Of a stretch of 37,441 nucleotides of DNA, positions 1 through 8,600 are shown one piece after another (the stretch's first letter is position 1; every line of letters starts with the position of its first letter). A model generated the notes under the pieces. The model did not search any database. It had not been told where the DNA came from and saw only the letters and a list, made by a program, of their open reading frames with translations. This DNA comes from Spirosoma spitsbergense DSM 19989 (GTDB lineage Bacteria; Bacteroidota; Bacteroidia; Cytophagales; Spirosomataceae): assembly GCF_000374085.1 (NCBI RefSeq), contig NZ_KB893589.1, forward strand, positions 1 through 37,441, in the 5' to 3' direction. The position numbers and the translations under genes are program-made.

Positions 1-20
1 CAGGGCTTTTTCATAAAATT
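1..20. repeat. Left terminal inverted repeat of ISAs1-type element
   Basis: The sequence CAGGGCTTTTTCATAAAATT is the exact reverse complement of bases 1225-1244. Confidence 0.95.
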
Positions 21-117
21 TGGAGTAGAGCGATCTTTGTGATTTTTCTCGACCAAGATAAAATCGCATGACGACCGCCCCGCTCCAAAAAACGAAATTA
101 GGGCCTACTACCAGCAT

Positions 118-1224
118 TTGCAAGCCCACCTGCCTGACCCGCGTGATGAGCGGGGTAAACGCCATAATCTGGCCTTCGTGCTGACAAGCCTGTTATGGGC
201 TTTGTTGCGCTGCGGAGGGCAACTTAGCATCAGCCGCTTGCACCGATGGTTGGTCCGAGAACATGACTGGTTAGTGGATCAGACTGGTGAGATGAGCCGT
301 AAAGCCATCTCGCACAGCCAATTACGAAGAGTACTGGCTGACTTGGATTATACCCGCTATAATGGCCTAAGCGAGGAGTTCTTTGGCTGGTCAGCGCAAG
401 TAGAAGGGGTCTGGCGTAGTGTGGATGGCAAGGAGCTTCGAGGCAGTATTAATGGGGTAAGTGGCCAGAAACGGGGCGAGGTGTTGGTTCGACTAGTGGG
501 TCATGAGGATGCCCTGGCCCAGGTATTAGGCTTCTATCAGGGCCAGAAAGAATCGGAGCGGACTCTGGTAGAGGAGTATATCCAGGCGCAGTCCACAGGC
601 AGTTTGCAGGGGGAGTGCTGGAGTTTAGATGCGTTGTTTGCCACACCTGCTCTGTTGAGGGCTTTACAGGAAGCTGGTGTAAACTATGTGGTGGGTTTGA
701 AAGCAAATCAGGCCGAGTTACTCACCCAGGCCCAAGCGTTGCGTGAAGGCGAAGCCCATTTTGATTGGGCACAGCTTGAGAAAGGACACGGACGAGTAGA
801 ACAACGTCATTATCAGGGCTATGAACTACCGCTTTGGCAGGTAGATGCGCGTTGGGACAGGAGTGGATTGGTCTCTATTGTGTGGGTGGAACGTAACCGC
901 TTTCGCACCAAAGACGGCAAAACTACTCAGGAGTCCTGCTGCTTTGTGAGCAATGTAAATCTGGAAGGGCTGGGTGGTCTGGTACTGGCAGGGGCGATCC
1001 GCAATCACTGGCGGATCGAATCCGATCACTATGTGAGGGACACAACGGCTGGCGAAGACGGCATCCGTTGTGGGCATGGGAACCGGTTACGAAGTGTGGC
1101 GAGTGTGTTGAATGTTGGCCTGAATCTACTGCGAGCCGCAGACAGAAAAGGTAATCTGAGAGCCTATTGGGAGGACTGTTCAGCAGACCGACAAAATGTA
1201 GTTGACTCTTGGAGAAGAACTTAG
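118..1224 (+). CDS. ISAs1 family transposase
   Basis: This is a DDE transposase that catalyses cut-and-paste movement of the surrounding element. The N-terminus (LPDPRDERGKRH then a hydrophobic helix) is the DDE_Tnp_1-associated region typical of ISAs1 proteins. The likely catalytic residues are D103 (in VDGKELRG), D171 (in SLDALFAT) and E301 (in NHWRIESDHYV), followed by the family's GEDGIR motif near 312-317. The length of about 370 residues is normal for the family and I see no frameshift, so it may be active. The start is uncertain: position 118 is a TTG and no in-frame ATG lies upstream. An in-frame ATT at 97 would add the residues RAYYQH, which look like part of the conserved N-terminus. 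The stop abuts the right inverted repeat. Confidence 0.93.
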   Translation: MQAHLPDPRDERGKRHNLAFVLTSLLWALLRCGGQLSISRLHRWLVREHDWLVDQTGEMSRKAISHSQLRRVLADLDYTRYNGLSEEFFGWSAQVEGVWRSVDGKELRGSINGVSGQKRGEVLVRLVGHEDALAQVLGFYQGQKESERTLVEEYIQAQSTGSLQGECWSLDALFATPALLRALQEAGVNYVVGLKANQAELLTQAQALREGEAHFDWAQLEKGHGRVEQRHYQGYELPLWQVDARWDRSGLVSIVWVERNRFRTKDGKTTQESCCFVSNVNLEGLGGLVLAGAIRNHWRIESDHYVRDTTAGEDGIRCGHGNRLRSVASVLNVGLNLLRAADRKGNLRAYWEDCSADRQNVVDSWRRT

Positions 1225-1244
1225 AATTTTATGAAAAAGCCCTG
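1225..1244. repeat. Right terminal inverted repeat of ISAs1-type element
   Basis: Exact 20-bp inverted copy of bases 1-20, beginning one base after the transposase stop codon. Confidence 0.95.
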
Positions 1245-1357
1245 TTGTGTGTAGCTGACCAAACAGCAATGCCAACTAAAATACCGATGAACAGAGCAAA
1301 TGGAATTTTTTGTGAGTTCATCTTTTTCTCTTCTGACACTAATTCATCAAGTGTCAT
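1229..1357 (-). pseudogene. Small membrane protein truncated by the IS
   Basis: The minus-strand ATG at 1357 opens a frame beginning MTLDELVSEEKK, followed by one hydrophobic helix (IPFALFIGILVGIAVWSA). After the residues SATH the frame runs into the right end of the IS at 1244, gains NRAFS from IS sequence, and stops at 1229. The 3' part of the gene should lie left of the window. It resembles the intact gene at 1715-1951 in its charged N-terminus followed by a hydrophobic segment. Both recall a family of about 80 residues, common in Bacteroidota and sometimes annotated 'redox-active disulfide protein 2', although no cysteine pair is visible. Function is unknown. A further ATG at 1381 (MFVRKDYSK) is also possible, but the start at 1357 matches the paralogue better. 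Confidence 0.65.
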
Positions 1358-1399
1358 TTTGGAGTAGTCCTTTCGTACAAACATAATAATGTCTCTTTT

Positions 1400-1480
1400 T
1401 TCTATGTCGATGGGCGAAGCTAACAAACGCATACTTCCAAACAAAACCACTGACTTGTCGGGACATGTAGCCTGTCGCGG
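1400..1480. repeat. Dispersed repeat, type A, copy 1
   Basis: It begins with CGAAGCTAACAAACGC and ends with a block reading CTTGTCGGGACATGTAGCCT followed by GTCGC. The same two blocks, at similar spacing, occur at 2285-2367 (CGAAGCTAAACAACGC and CCTGTCGGGACGTGCAACCT). The copies are diverged and differ by small indels between the blocks. This copy lies just upstream (minus strand) of the truncated small gene. Confidence 0.6.
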
Positions 1481-1572
1481 AGGTTCCGAAATGGTGACTT
1501 TTTAGACTTTCCCTACTGCGGCCTGCCACCTGTAGCCGACAACCTGAAATGGCTAAACAGCCTGGACCCGCC

Positions 1573-1717
1573 ACCCAACGTCCTGATAGATGAGGGAGGT
1601 AATTTATTGAAAATCAGTAACTTGTGATCTTTATGCTGCCTGTTTCGTTGGGCCGAACGCCTTACTTCGGGGGCGAGCAACCTGTCGCTCCTGACACGCC
1701 CACGCGGAGCGGAGTTA
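1573..1717. repeat. Dispersed repeat, type B, copy 1
   Basis: The unit starts with ACCCAAC, has GTTGGGC about 75 bp later (1647-1653), then CTTCGGGGGCGAGCAACCTG and ends CACGCGGAGCGGAG. Copy 2 at 2112-2268 has the same blocks in the same order and at nearly the same spacing. ACCCAAC and GTTGGGC form an inverted pair. The right end of this copy contains the stop codon of the small gene at 1715-1951. Confidence 0.75.
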
Positions 1718-1951
1718 AAGCACTTGTTTTCGAGTTTGTAGTTCCCCTTTGACAACTTTCACATCATTGATGTTAATATATAGAATAGGGGACAGAGCAA
1801 GAGGAATGATGAGCAAGGGGAGTCCAATGGAGGATTGGTTTTTGAAGCACAAAAATATGGCTGCAATCAGCAGTACCGTAAGTAACCCAGCAAGCGTAGC
1901 CGTTACGACTTCTGTTGTCTTTTTCCGTTTGAGCAAAGCCTCATTGCTCAT
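1715..1951 (-). CDS. Small membrane protein, unknown function
   Basis: This encodes about 78 residues from the ATG at 1951 (MSNEALLKRKK). A GTG at 1966 would add five residues, but the ATG start aligns better with the truncated paralogue at 1229-1357. The charged N-terminus is followed by a hydrophobic helix (TATLAGLLTVLLIAAIFL), a second hydrophobic stretch (IGLPLLIIPLALSPILYI) and a charged tail ending KGELQTRKQVL. The layout matches a small two-helix membrane family found widely in Bacteroidota (from memory, sometimes labelled 'redox-active disulfide protein 2'). No function can be assigned. Repeats flank the gene on both sides, and its stop codon lies in the end of a type B repeat, giving a cassette-like arrangement with its paralogue. 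Confidence 0.6.
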   Translation of the reverse strand: MSNEALLKRKKTTEVVTATLAGLLTVLLIAAIFLCFKNQSSIGLPLLIIPLALSPILYININDVKVVKGELQTRKQVL

Positions 1952-2111
1952 CTCTTGTATTTTCACGCAGCTAATTTAGTGGAAAAACAAAGTTGTCTAA
2001 TCGGGGCGTTTCTTGTATCAACCAGAAGCTGACTAACTAGCAAAAACCTGACCTCTGGGGAGTTCGCACTGTTGACCGCAACCCGCCTTGTAAACACATT
2101 TTGGCCGGGAC

Positions 2112-2268
2112 ACCCAACCCTCATAGGTGTTGATGATGAGCGAGTTACTCCAAAAACGGACATACTTCCGGCCTTTACACACCTGTTGAGTTGGGCTGAA
2201 CGCTTGACTTCGGGGGCGAGCACCCTGTCGCCGGAGACCAACCCACGCGGAGCGGATAACAGCGCACT
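2112..2268. repeat. Dispersed repeat, type B, copy 2
   Basis: Shares ACCCAAC, GTTGGGC (2190-2196), CTTCGGGGGCGAGC, CCTGTCGC and CACGCGGAGCGG with copy 1 (1573-1717), in the same order. The stretch CTTCGGGGGCGA...TCGCCGGAG can fold into a stem with a bulge of G residues. Confidence 0.75.
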
Positions 2269-2284
2269 TCCACTTTTTTTACGC

Positions 2285-2367
2285 TGAAGCGCGAAGCTAA
2301 ACAACGCACTTACCGATTAAACCGAGCCTTGTCAAGCCTGCCTGTCGGGACGTGCAACCTGTCGACT
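2285..2367. repeat. Dispersed repeat, type A, copy 2
   Basis: Carries CGAAGCTAAACAACGC and the block CCTGTCGGGACGTGCAACCT, matching copy 1 at 1400-1480. It lies beside type B copy 2, whereas copy 1 lies on the other side of type B copy 1, so the order of units differs between the two spacers. Related CCTGTCG blocks continue to about 2440. Confidence 0.6.
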
Positions 2368-2453
2368 GGACGTTGCCCCGTAAACCAAAACGTTGACTGT
2401 TGGGGCGTTCACCTTGTCACACGGAACCCAACCAACGAGCAAAAAGTCTGCCC

Positions 2454-2570
2454 ACTTGTATCCGTAACCTGGATTCGATTCGTCCATTCAAAATCACGAA
2501 CGTGACCATTGGCACCCAAGTCTTCAAAATCGACACCGCCAACTTGGCAGAGGTATTGCAAACGGAGTAA
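2454..2570 (+). pseudogene. Possible gene remnant (C-terminal end)
   Basis: One plus-strand frame reads TCIRNLDSIRPFKITNVTIG and continues QVFKIDTANLAEVLQTE before a TAA at 2568. The residue mix and hydrophobic pattern look like a real protein end rather than a chance frame. No start codon precedes it, and repeat-like sequence lies immediately upstream. I do not recognise the family. It may be a chance open frame. Confidence 0.25.
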
Positions 2571-2694
2571 GGGCTTGGCTGAGTCAGCAAAATAGCATTT
2601 TTACAATCCGAGAGTACTCTCGAAGGCAATTCCCTTTGCATCTGTGACCTTTCAATAAACCGGGTTTGCGCTCTTATATATGCTGGATGGAATC

Positions 2695-2726
2695 AATAGG
2701 GCAGTCCTTATGAGGGCCGCCCTATT
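2695..2726 (-). terminator. Hairpin downstream of the DyP peroxidase gene
   Basis: AATAGGGC (2695-2702) pairs with GCCCTATT (2719-2726). After one mismatch, GTCCT pairs with AGGGC around a TATG loop. It lies 26 bp past the peroxidase stop codon on the minus strand. No U-rich tail follows, so it may act as a transcript 3' end or stabiliser rather than a classical intrinsic terminator. Confidence 0.6.
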
Positions 2727-2752
2727 CTATTGAAATATCAAAAACTTGCTAC

Positions 2753-4282
2753 TCAGGATACCAGGAACGCATCGAGTTTGTCAAAAATTTGTAGGGGAAC
2801 CGGTATCGCCGTTGCGGTGCTCAATCCCTTCAGAAAACTCAGTGAAGGCGCGAAAAAGTAGCCTCCCCCTTTCATTGTGACAACATCACTGAACAGAAAT
2901 GGCTTCTTCACCGAGTTGTTGTACCCTACTGGCCATTTTTGATCGATAGGCGTGGGGGTTTTTCCGATAATAGGCGAGATGCCTACCGCACCGTGTTCAA
3001 AATCCTCGTTATTAGACCAGACCCGTTGAATGAATTCAAACTGATTGAAAATATTAGCCTGGAAGCACATGAATAATAAACCGACCTTACCTGTCGGCTG
3101 CACATCATCATCGAGTAAACCACCGGGTAAACGTTTACGGGGAACGTCTTCGTAAGGAATACCCCGCCGAACAATCCGGTGGACCTTGTTATCGACTAAT
3201 GCAGGGTTGCCAAACCCATCGGTACGCGGGTTATTCTTCCGGGTATGAGCATGAAACGGGCATCGCGCTCCGCCGGTGACGTTGTTGGAGTCATTATTAG
3301 GGCTCTCGAAGGTGTAATCGTTCGGAACCTGATCTTTTCCGATGGGCTTTTCGATACCATCCAGCGCCAGGGGGGTACCATTTTCAAAGCGACCGACCAC
3401 CATCGCCCCAGCCAGTTCACCCTGGGCTTCGGTATGACTTGGTCCGAACAACTCAACTGCAAGCGCTTTCTCTTTGTCTTTAAACGATTTAACGTTCTGC
3501 TCCAGCTTCCGGAATACCAGGTAGCTGCCACAACTGTCCGGCGTTTTACCCCCTTTGTCACGCACCAGAGCCAGACTCAAAGGGGCTTGGGGTTGCCAGT
3601 GATCATGCCTGATACCCTTATCCAGTTCATTCTGAACGTCTTTGGCATAAAACAACGGCTGGCTTACCCCATCGGCGTAACCGTTATGTTCGATACCGTT
3701 GTCATCGGCATTACGCAACCCTCGGCCGGCTTGCTCTCTCATGATGGTTGCGATACCGCTCAGAGAAAAAATAACCGCTCGTTTCATGGCCCGAACAAAA
3801 TACGGATTGTCGTCGGCAATCAGTACCATTACGTGAATCAGGCCACCAAAACCGGCTTCCCAGTCTGACACCGGTGGATCGTTCAACGAACTGTTGAGAC
3901 CTGGAATCGGTGTGCTCGGATCATTGTTGGAAGCGGCCATACCTGCCCGGAATTTGGCGTCGGTAGGTATCTTATTTTCAGGAATACCCAGATACGTGTA
4001 ACACTTATGGGTCAGGAAGACATTCGTAAAGATTCCGCCGGGTAAGCCCTCATCTTTGAAAAGCTGCGTATCGGCCAACTGTTTGTTGGCCGACGGAACG
4101 AACCGTTTAGTGAAAGAAGCCAGCCATGCTTTTGCTTTCACCTGTTGACCGGCATTGAAATGAAAAAAGACGCTTAGCGTGTGGTCACGCCCATGTCCTT
4201 TGAGAATGTTGCCCTGTAAATCGTCTAAAAAGGGGGCACCAGGTGAAATAAGTTCTTCTGATAAATCCGTAGTGAGTGGCAT
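2753..4282 (-). CDS. DyP-type haem peroxidase
   Basis: A dye-decolourising peroxidase that uses haem and hydrogen peroxide to oxidise bulky organic substrates. The family's GxxDG motif is present as GYADG at 201-205, with D204 as the likely distal acid. The CPFHAHTRKNNPR stretch places the proximal haem ligand at H346, and HRIVRRGIPY (368-377) supplies the conserved arginine. The glycine- and aromatic-rich end GGGYFFAPSLSF is also typical. At 509 residues it is within the range of the longer (P/D-like) DyP subgroup. There is no signal peptide, Tat motif or encapsulin-targeting tail that I can recognise, so a cytoplasmic location is likely. It stands alone on its strand, with a hairpin after its stop. 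The true substrate cannot be told from sequence. Confidence 0.94.
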   Translation of the reverse strand: MPLTTDLSEELISPGAPFLDDLQGNILKGHGRDHTLSVFFHFNAGQQVKAKAWLASFTKRFVPSANKQLADTQLFKDEGLPGGIFTNVFLTHKCYTYLGIPENKIPTDAKFRAGMAASNNDPSTPIPGLNSSLNDPPVSDWEAGFGGLIHVMVLIADDNPYFVRAMKRAVIFSLSGIATIMREQAGRGLRNADDNGIEHNGYADGVSQPLFYAKDVQNELDKGIRHDHWQPQAPLSLALVRDKGGKTPDSCGSYLVFRKLEQNVKSFKDKEKALAVELFGPSHTEAQGELAGAMVVGRFENGTPLALDGIEKPIGKDQVPNDYTFESPNNDSNNVTGGARCPFHAHTRKNNPRTDGFGNPALVDNKVHRIVRRGIPYEDVPRKRLPGGLLDDDVQPTGKVGLLFMCFQANIFNQFEFIQRVWSNNEDFEHGAVGISPIIGKTPTPIDQKWPVGYNNSVKKPFLFSDVVTMKGGGYFFAPSLSFLKGLSTATAIPVPLQIFDKLDAFLVS

Positions 4283-5014
4283 AAAATAAATGGTTTAAGA
4301 TTGATGTGAATTGGTTCTGTAATGCTCATTAGTTATCTGTCAATTGAAATCTGACTCATCTGCTTTGGCGGACCGTAGTAAATGTAGCTCGTGCCGACCG
4401 AAATCGACCAATGCATTTATCTAAAGGTAAATCGTCCAATGTTGAAAAGTGAAAACGCATAAGTGTCTTATCATTAATTATTTAGCTTGACCTTCAACCT
4501 CTTCTTGGATATATTGGGGAGCCAGCGTAGTTTCTAATTTCCATCAGTTGAGTTTTCAGGGGGTTTACCCTGTCGGCCTAAACCTGCCTAACTAGCGGTA
4601 TATCCTGTCGACCCAAACCCGCTCCGCAAACACTTGATTGACACTCACCCAACATGTTATTGTACGAAACTTCGCTTAATATCAAGTCACTCGAAATCAG
4701 TCAGTTCATATTGAGCGCTCGTTGTTTATGATTGCTTTAGAGCAGATGCCGACTTCGGTCAGTATACGTCACAACAATAGTCATTTGGCTGCAACTACAC
4801 AAGAGAATGAGCTATAAAGTTAGCCGGGGAAAGTCGATATTATTATACGGTAGTGGACCATGGCAGGATTACTGAACAGGCACGGTCCGCCAACTCAGTC
4901 TTGAGTGGAAAATGTCGGGAGAGTAGGGATAGACTGATTCTAAATTAATCCTGTTTGCGGCCGTCGATAAACTTTTATAGGGCCATTACGTTAAGCACGA
5001 GAAGACTAGTCGGT
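4283..5014. other. Intergenic region between divergent DyP and efflux genes
   Basis: This 732-bp gap must contain the promoters of the minus-strand peroxidase and the plus-strand efflux operon. I found no convincing gene. It holds a repeat related to those at 1400-2440 (see 4556-4656) and a small dyad, ATTTATCTAAAGGTAAAT, near 4410. No confident -33/-7 pair was identified. Confidence 0.6.
4556..4656. repeat. Dispersed repeat related to the 1400-2440 units
   Basis: Contains CCTGTCGGCC, CTAACTAGC and CCTGTCGACCCAAACCCGC, then CAAACACTTG and ACTCACCCAAC. The segment from about 2033 to 2118 has CTAACTAGC, GTTGACCGCAACCCGC, TAAACACATT and GACACCCAAC in the same order. Similarity is imperfect but collinear over about 80 bp. 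Confidence 0.55.
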
Positions 5015-5401
5015 ATGAAATCAATTATTGCCTGTTTGCTGGCGTGCCTGATGGTGGGGAGCAGTTTGCTGCCCGGCTTCGGTGTTGAGCAGTCCACCAA
5101 ACTGGTCGAACTGATTCAGCACTACCAGCAACACGCCAAAGCGGAACCCGGTCTAAGCTTCACCGACTTTCTGGCGATGCACTACGGAGCCAATTCAGAG
5201 CACCAGAAGCATCCCAACCACAGCCACCACAACCTGCCCTCGGCGGGTCATGCGGTACCGGCATTTGCCCCAACGGCCGTTCGGCTGGGGATGTCGTCAG
5301 TAGTATCCGTTGTGCTGCTGTCAAAAGCAGACTTTTTCCGGTACACCAATCTCTATTCGTTTCTTGCGATTTTCTCGCTGATCAATCCCCCCCGACGCTG
5401 A
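5015..5401 (+). CDS. Small His-rich exported protein of the metal-efflux operon
   Basis: This encodes 128 residues from the ATG at 5015; the frame opens upstream at a TTG (4955), but the ATG is followed at once by a signal-peptide-like segment (MKSIIACLLACLMVGSSLLP). The mature part has LVELIQHYQQH and LSFTDFLAMHYG, then a histidine-rich run (EHQKHPNHSHHNLPSAGH), a hydrophobic stretch, and an end rich in aromatic residues (LYSFLAIFSLINPPRR). Small proteins of this layout, with an F-x-DF-x-x-x-HY block and a His cluster, commonly sit just upstream of CusA/CzcA-type pumps in Bacteroidota. No formal function is known to me. Periplasmic metal binding, buffering or hand-off to the pump is an inference from the His cluster and position. 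Confidence 0.75.
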   Translation: MKSIIACLLACLMVGSSLLPGFGVEQSTKLVELIQHYQQHAKAEPGLSFTDFLAMHYGANSEHQKHPNHSHHNLPSAGHAVPAFAPTAVRLGMSSVVSVVLLSKADFFRYTNLYSFLAIFSLINPPRR

Positions 5402-5489
5402 TTGCTGCGTGGCCACAGGCCGAATTTCGCCCTTACCGGGCGTACCCTATTTCTCTATTTTCTTCCTGATCAATTACCCTGTAACATAG

Positions 5490-5614
5490 GTTTTTGTCAT
5501 GGCTCCGGCCACCCATTCCCACAACAGCGGGTCGGCTCGTGCTGAGGAATCCCGAACGTTTAGGTTTGAGGTCTCTCGTCCGGTACCGGCTATCCAGCCC
5601 GGAATGACAAAAAC
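5490..5614. repeat. Segment bounded by an 11-bp perfect inverted repeat
   Basis: GTTTTTGTCAT (5490-5500) and ATGACAAAAAC (5604-5614) are exact reverse complements about 100 bp apart, and the sequences just inside (CTCCGG and CCGG) are also partly complementary. It fills most of the gap between the small His-rich protein and the pump gene. It could be a small non-autonomous (MITE-like) element or a leader structure. An open frame of 44 codons from the ATG at 5499 (MAPATHSHNSGSARA...) lies inside, but nothing else supports it as a gene. Confidence 0.5.
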
Positions 5615-5650
5615 GTACCATACAGTGTACTAACAAAGCCGTAAGCCATC

Positions 5651-8600
5651 ATGCTGAACGCCATCATCCATTTTTCTATACATAACAAATTAATTATCGG
5701 CTTCCTGACGCTGGCACTGGTCGGGTGGGGCGTCTGGTCGGCCACGCAACTGCCGATTGATGCAGTTCCCGACATTACCAATAATCAGGTACAGGTTATT
5801 ACCAGCAGCCCATCGTTAGCGGCCGAAGACATCGAACGACTCGTTACGTTTCCTGTGGAAGTGGGCCTTTCCAACATACCCGGCTTACTCGAAGTCCGCT
5901 CATTCTCCCGTTTCGGCCTGTCTATCGTAACGGTTGTGTTTTCCGATGCCACCGACGTGTACTGGGCACGGCAGCAAATTTCGGAACGGCTGCAAAACAT
6001 AAGCAGTCAGATTCCGCCCGGAGTCGGTACGCCCACAATGGCACCCGTCACTACGGGGCTGGGTGAAATTTTCCAGTATACCGTCGTTCCCAAAAAGGGG
6101 TACGAAGACCGTTATACGCTTACCGATTTGCGTAGTATTCAGGACTGGATTATCCGGCGCGGGTTGCTCGGTACGACCGGCGTAGCCGACGTGAGTGCCT
6201 TCGGTGGTATGCTCAAGCAGTACGAAATTGCCGTTGACCCCGACCGGCTCCGGAGTGCGGGTATCACCATCAACGATATTTTTACGGCCCTCCAGCAAAA
6301 TAACCAGAATACGGGCGGAGCTTACATCGATCAGAAACCCAACGCCTATTTCATCCGCTCGGAAGGGCTTATCGGTTCGATCGAGGATATTGCCAACATC
6401 GTTATCCGGCTAAACGGGCAGAATCAGACCATGCGTTCGGGCCTGCCGATACGGGTACGGGATGTGGCGCAGGTGCGTATCGGTTCCGCTGTACGCTATG
6501 GTGCCGTAACCCGCAATGGAGAGGGAGAAACCGTGGGGGCAATCGTCATGATGATCAAGGGGGGGAACTCCTCGCAGGTGATTAAGGACGTAAAAGCCAA
6601 AATTGCCGAGATCCAGCAAACCCTGCCCGAAGGCGTACAGATCATTCCATTCCTGGACCGCACCAAAATGGTGAATAGCGCCATTGGCACCGTAGAGCAT
6701 AACCTGATGGAGGGGGCACTGATCGTCATTTTCGTGCTGATATTGCTGCTGGGCAACTGGCGGGCGGGCCTGGTAGTTGCTTCGGTTATTCCGTTGGCTT
6801 TGCTGTTTGCCCTTTCCATGATGAAACTATTCGGCGTATCGGGCAACCTGATGAGCCTGGGAGCCATCGACTTTGGCCTTATTGTAGACGGGGCCGTTAT
6901 TATTGTAGAGGCCACCCTGCACCATATTCTGCTGCGAAATAAAGACCGGACACTTACGCAGGAACAGATGGATAATGAGGTGTTTGGAGCCGCCAGCCGG
7001 ATTCGGTCGTCGGCGGCTTTTGGCGAGATTATTATCCTGATCGTGTACCTGCCTATCCTGGCGCTGGCGGGCGTGGAAGGGAAAATGTTCCGGCCAATGG
7101 CCCTGACCGTAGCCTTTGCCATTCTGGGAGCGTTCATCCTGTCGCTGACCTACGTACCGATGATTTCTGCCGTGCTGCTGAGCAAGAAAGTGGAACACAA
7201 AGACAACTTTTCGCACAAGTTGATTACCCGCATTCAGCGGGTGTACGAACCTGTCCTGCTCTGGTCATTACGGTATCGATTCCCTATTCTGGGGGCGGCT
7301 GTGGGATTACTCGTGCTGGCCGGGGTTCTATTTTCGCGCATGGGCGGGGAGTTCATCCCTCAGCTTGACGAGGGCGATTTTGCCGTCGATACCCGCACGC
7401 TGGTGGGTAGTTCGCTGTCCGAAACGGTCGATGCGACGCTGAAAGCCCAGCGAATTTTACTCAAAAAATTCCCGGAGGTGGAGCAGGTGGTCGCCAAGAT
7501 TGGTTCCGGTGAAATCCCTACGGACCCCATGTCTATCGAAGCCTCCGATCTGATGGTGATTCTCAAACCAAAAGATGATTGGACATCGGCCACCACCCGC
7601 GATGAACTGGCGGGTAAGATGGCCGATGCATTAACGGTCATTCCGGGCGTAACCTTCGGATTTCAGCAGCCGGTGCAGATGCGTTTCAATGAACTGATGA
7701 CCGGTGCACGGCAGGATGTGGCGTTAAAAATTTACGGAGAAGACCTGAGCCAACTGGAAAAACTCGCCGGGCAGGTAGGGGGTGTTATCCGGAGTGTCAA
7801 CGGGGCCAAAGACCTGTATGTGGAACAGATATCGGGAACGTCGCAGATACTGATCAAACTGGACCGCAACCTGATGGCCCGCTACGGCCTGAACGTAGAT
7901 GATGTAAACCGTACCATCAACACGGCATTCGCCGGGCAGTCGGCGGGATTGGTCTTTGAGGGAGAAAAGCGATTTGATTTGGTCGTTCGGCTGGCGTCCG
8001 AAAAACGGCAGAGTATCGACGATGTCCGGAATCTGTACATCACCGTACCCGGAACGATGGGAGCGGGGGGGCAACAGATTCCGCTCTCGCAGGTGGCAAA
8101 AGTGAGCATGGAGCAAACGCCCAACCAGATTCAGCGCGACAATACCCACCGCCGGGTAACGCTTGGCTTCAACGTGCGGGGCCGTGATGTGGAGAGTATC
8201 GTGGCCGAGTTACAGCAGAAAGTAAAACAGCAGATTAAATTCCCGCCGGGCTACTACGTTACCTGCGGAGGACAGTTTGAGAAACTGGTCGATGCTAAAA
8301 AACGGCTCAGTATCGCCGTGCCCATTGCGTTGTTCCTCATTTTTGTCCTGTTATTTTTTACCTTCAACTCGGTCCGGCAATCGCTGCTTATTTTCATGGC
8401 TATTCCCATGGCAGCCATTGGGGGCGTATTTGCGCTGTTACTGCGCGGAATGCCGTTCAGCATATCGGCGGGGGTAGGTTTCATCGCCCTGTTTGGCGTG
8501 GCTGTACTGAATGGCATCGTACTAATTGCCGAATTTAACCGATTACGGCACGAGGAGGGGCTGACCGATATGATCGAGATTATCCGGCAGGGGGCGGAAA

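Larger units (their letters stand above)
1..1244 (+). mobile_element. Complete ISAs1-type insertion sequence
   Basis: The element is bounded by a perfect 20-bp terminal inverted repeat (1-20 and 1225-1244) and holds one DDE transposase gene filling nearly all of it. The first base of the window is the first base of the left repeat, so the left flank and the target duplication cannot be seen. On the right, the element sits inside the reading frame of a small membrane-protein gene on the minus strand, which it truncates. Family assignment rests on the transposase; the ends are seen directly. Confidence 0.93.

Noticed and set aside
1963..2304. Minus-strand open frame of 113 codons in the repeat region
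   Set aside because: Its composition is Arg/Ser/Val-rich and unlike a protein, it spans type A and B repeats, and it overlaps the start of the better-supported small gene.
3245..3868. Plus-strand open frame of about 207 codons antisense to the DyP peroxidase
   Set aside because: It is a mirror of the strongly supported peroxidase frame; the translation shows no domain or start signal.
5499..5633. 44-codon frame between the His-rich protein and czcA
   Set aside because: No signal, motif or ribosome site supports it, and it lies inside an inverted-repeat segment; kept only as an observation.
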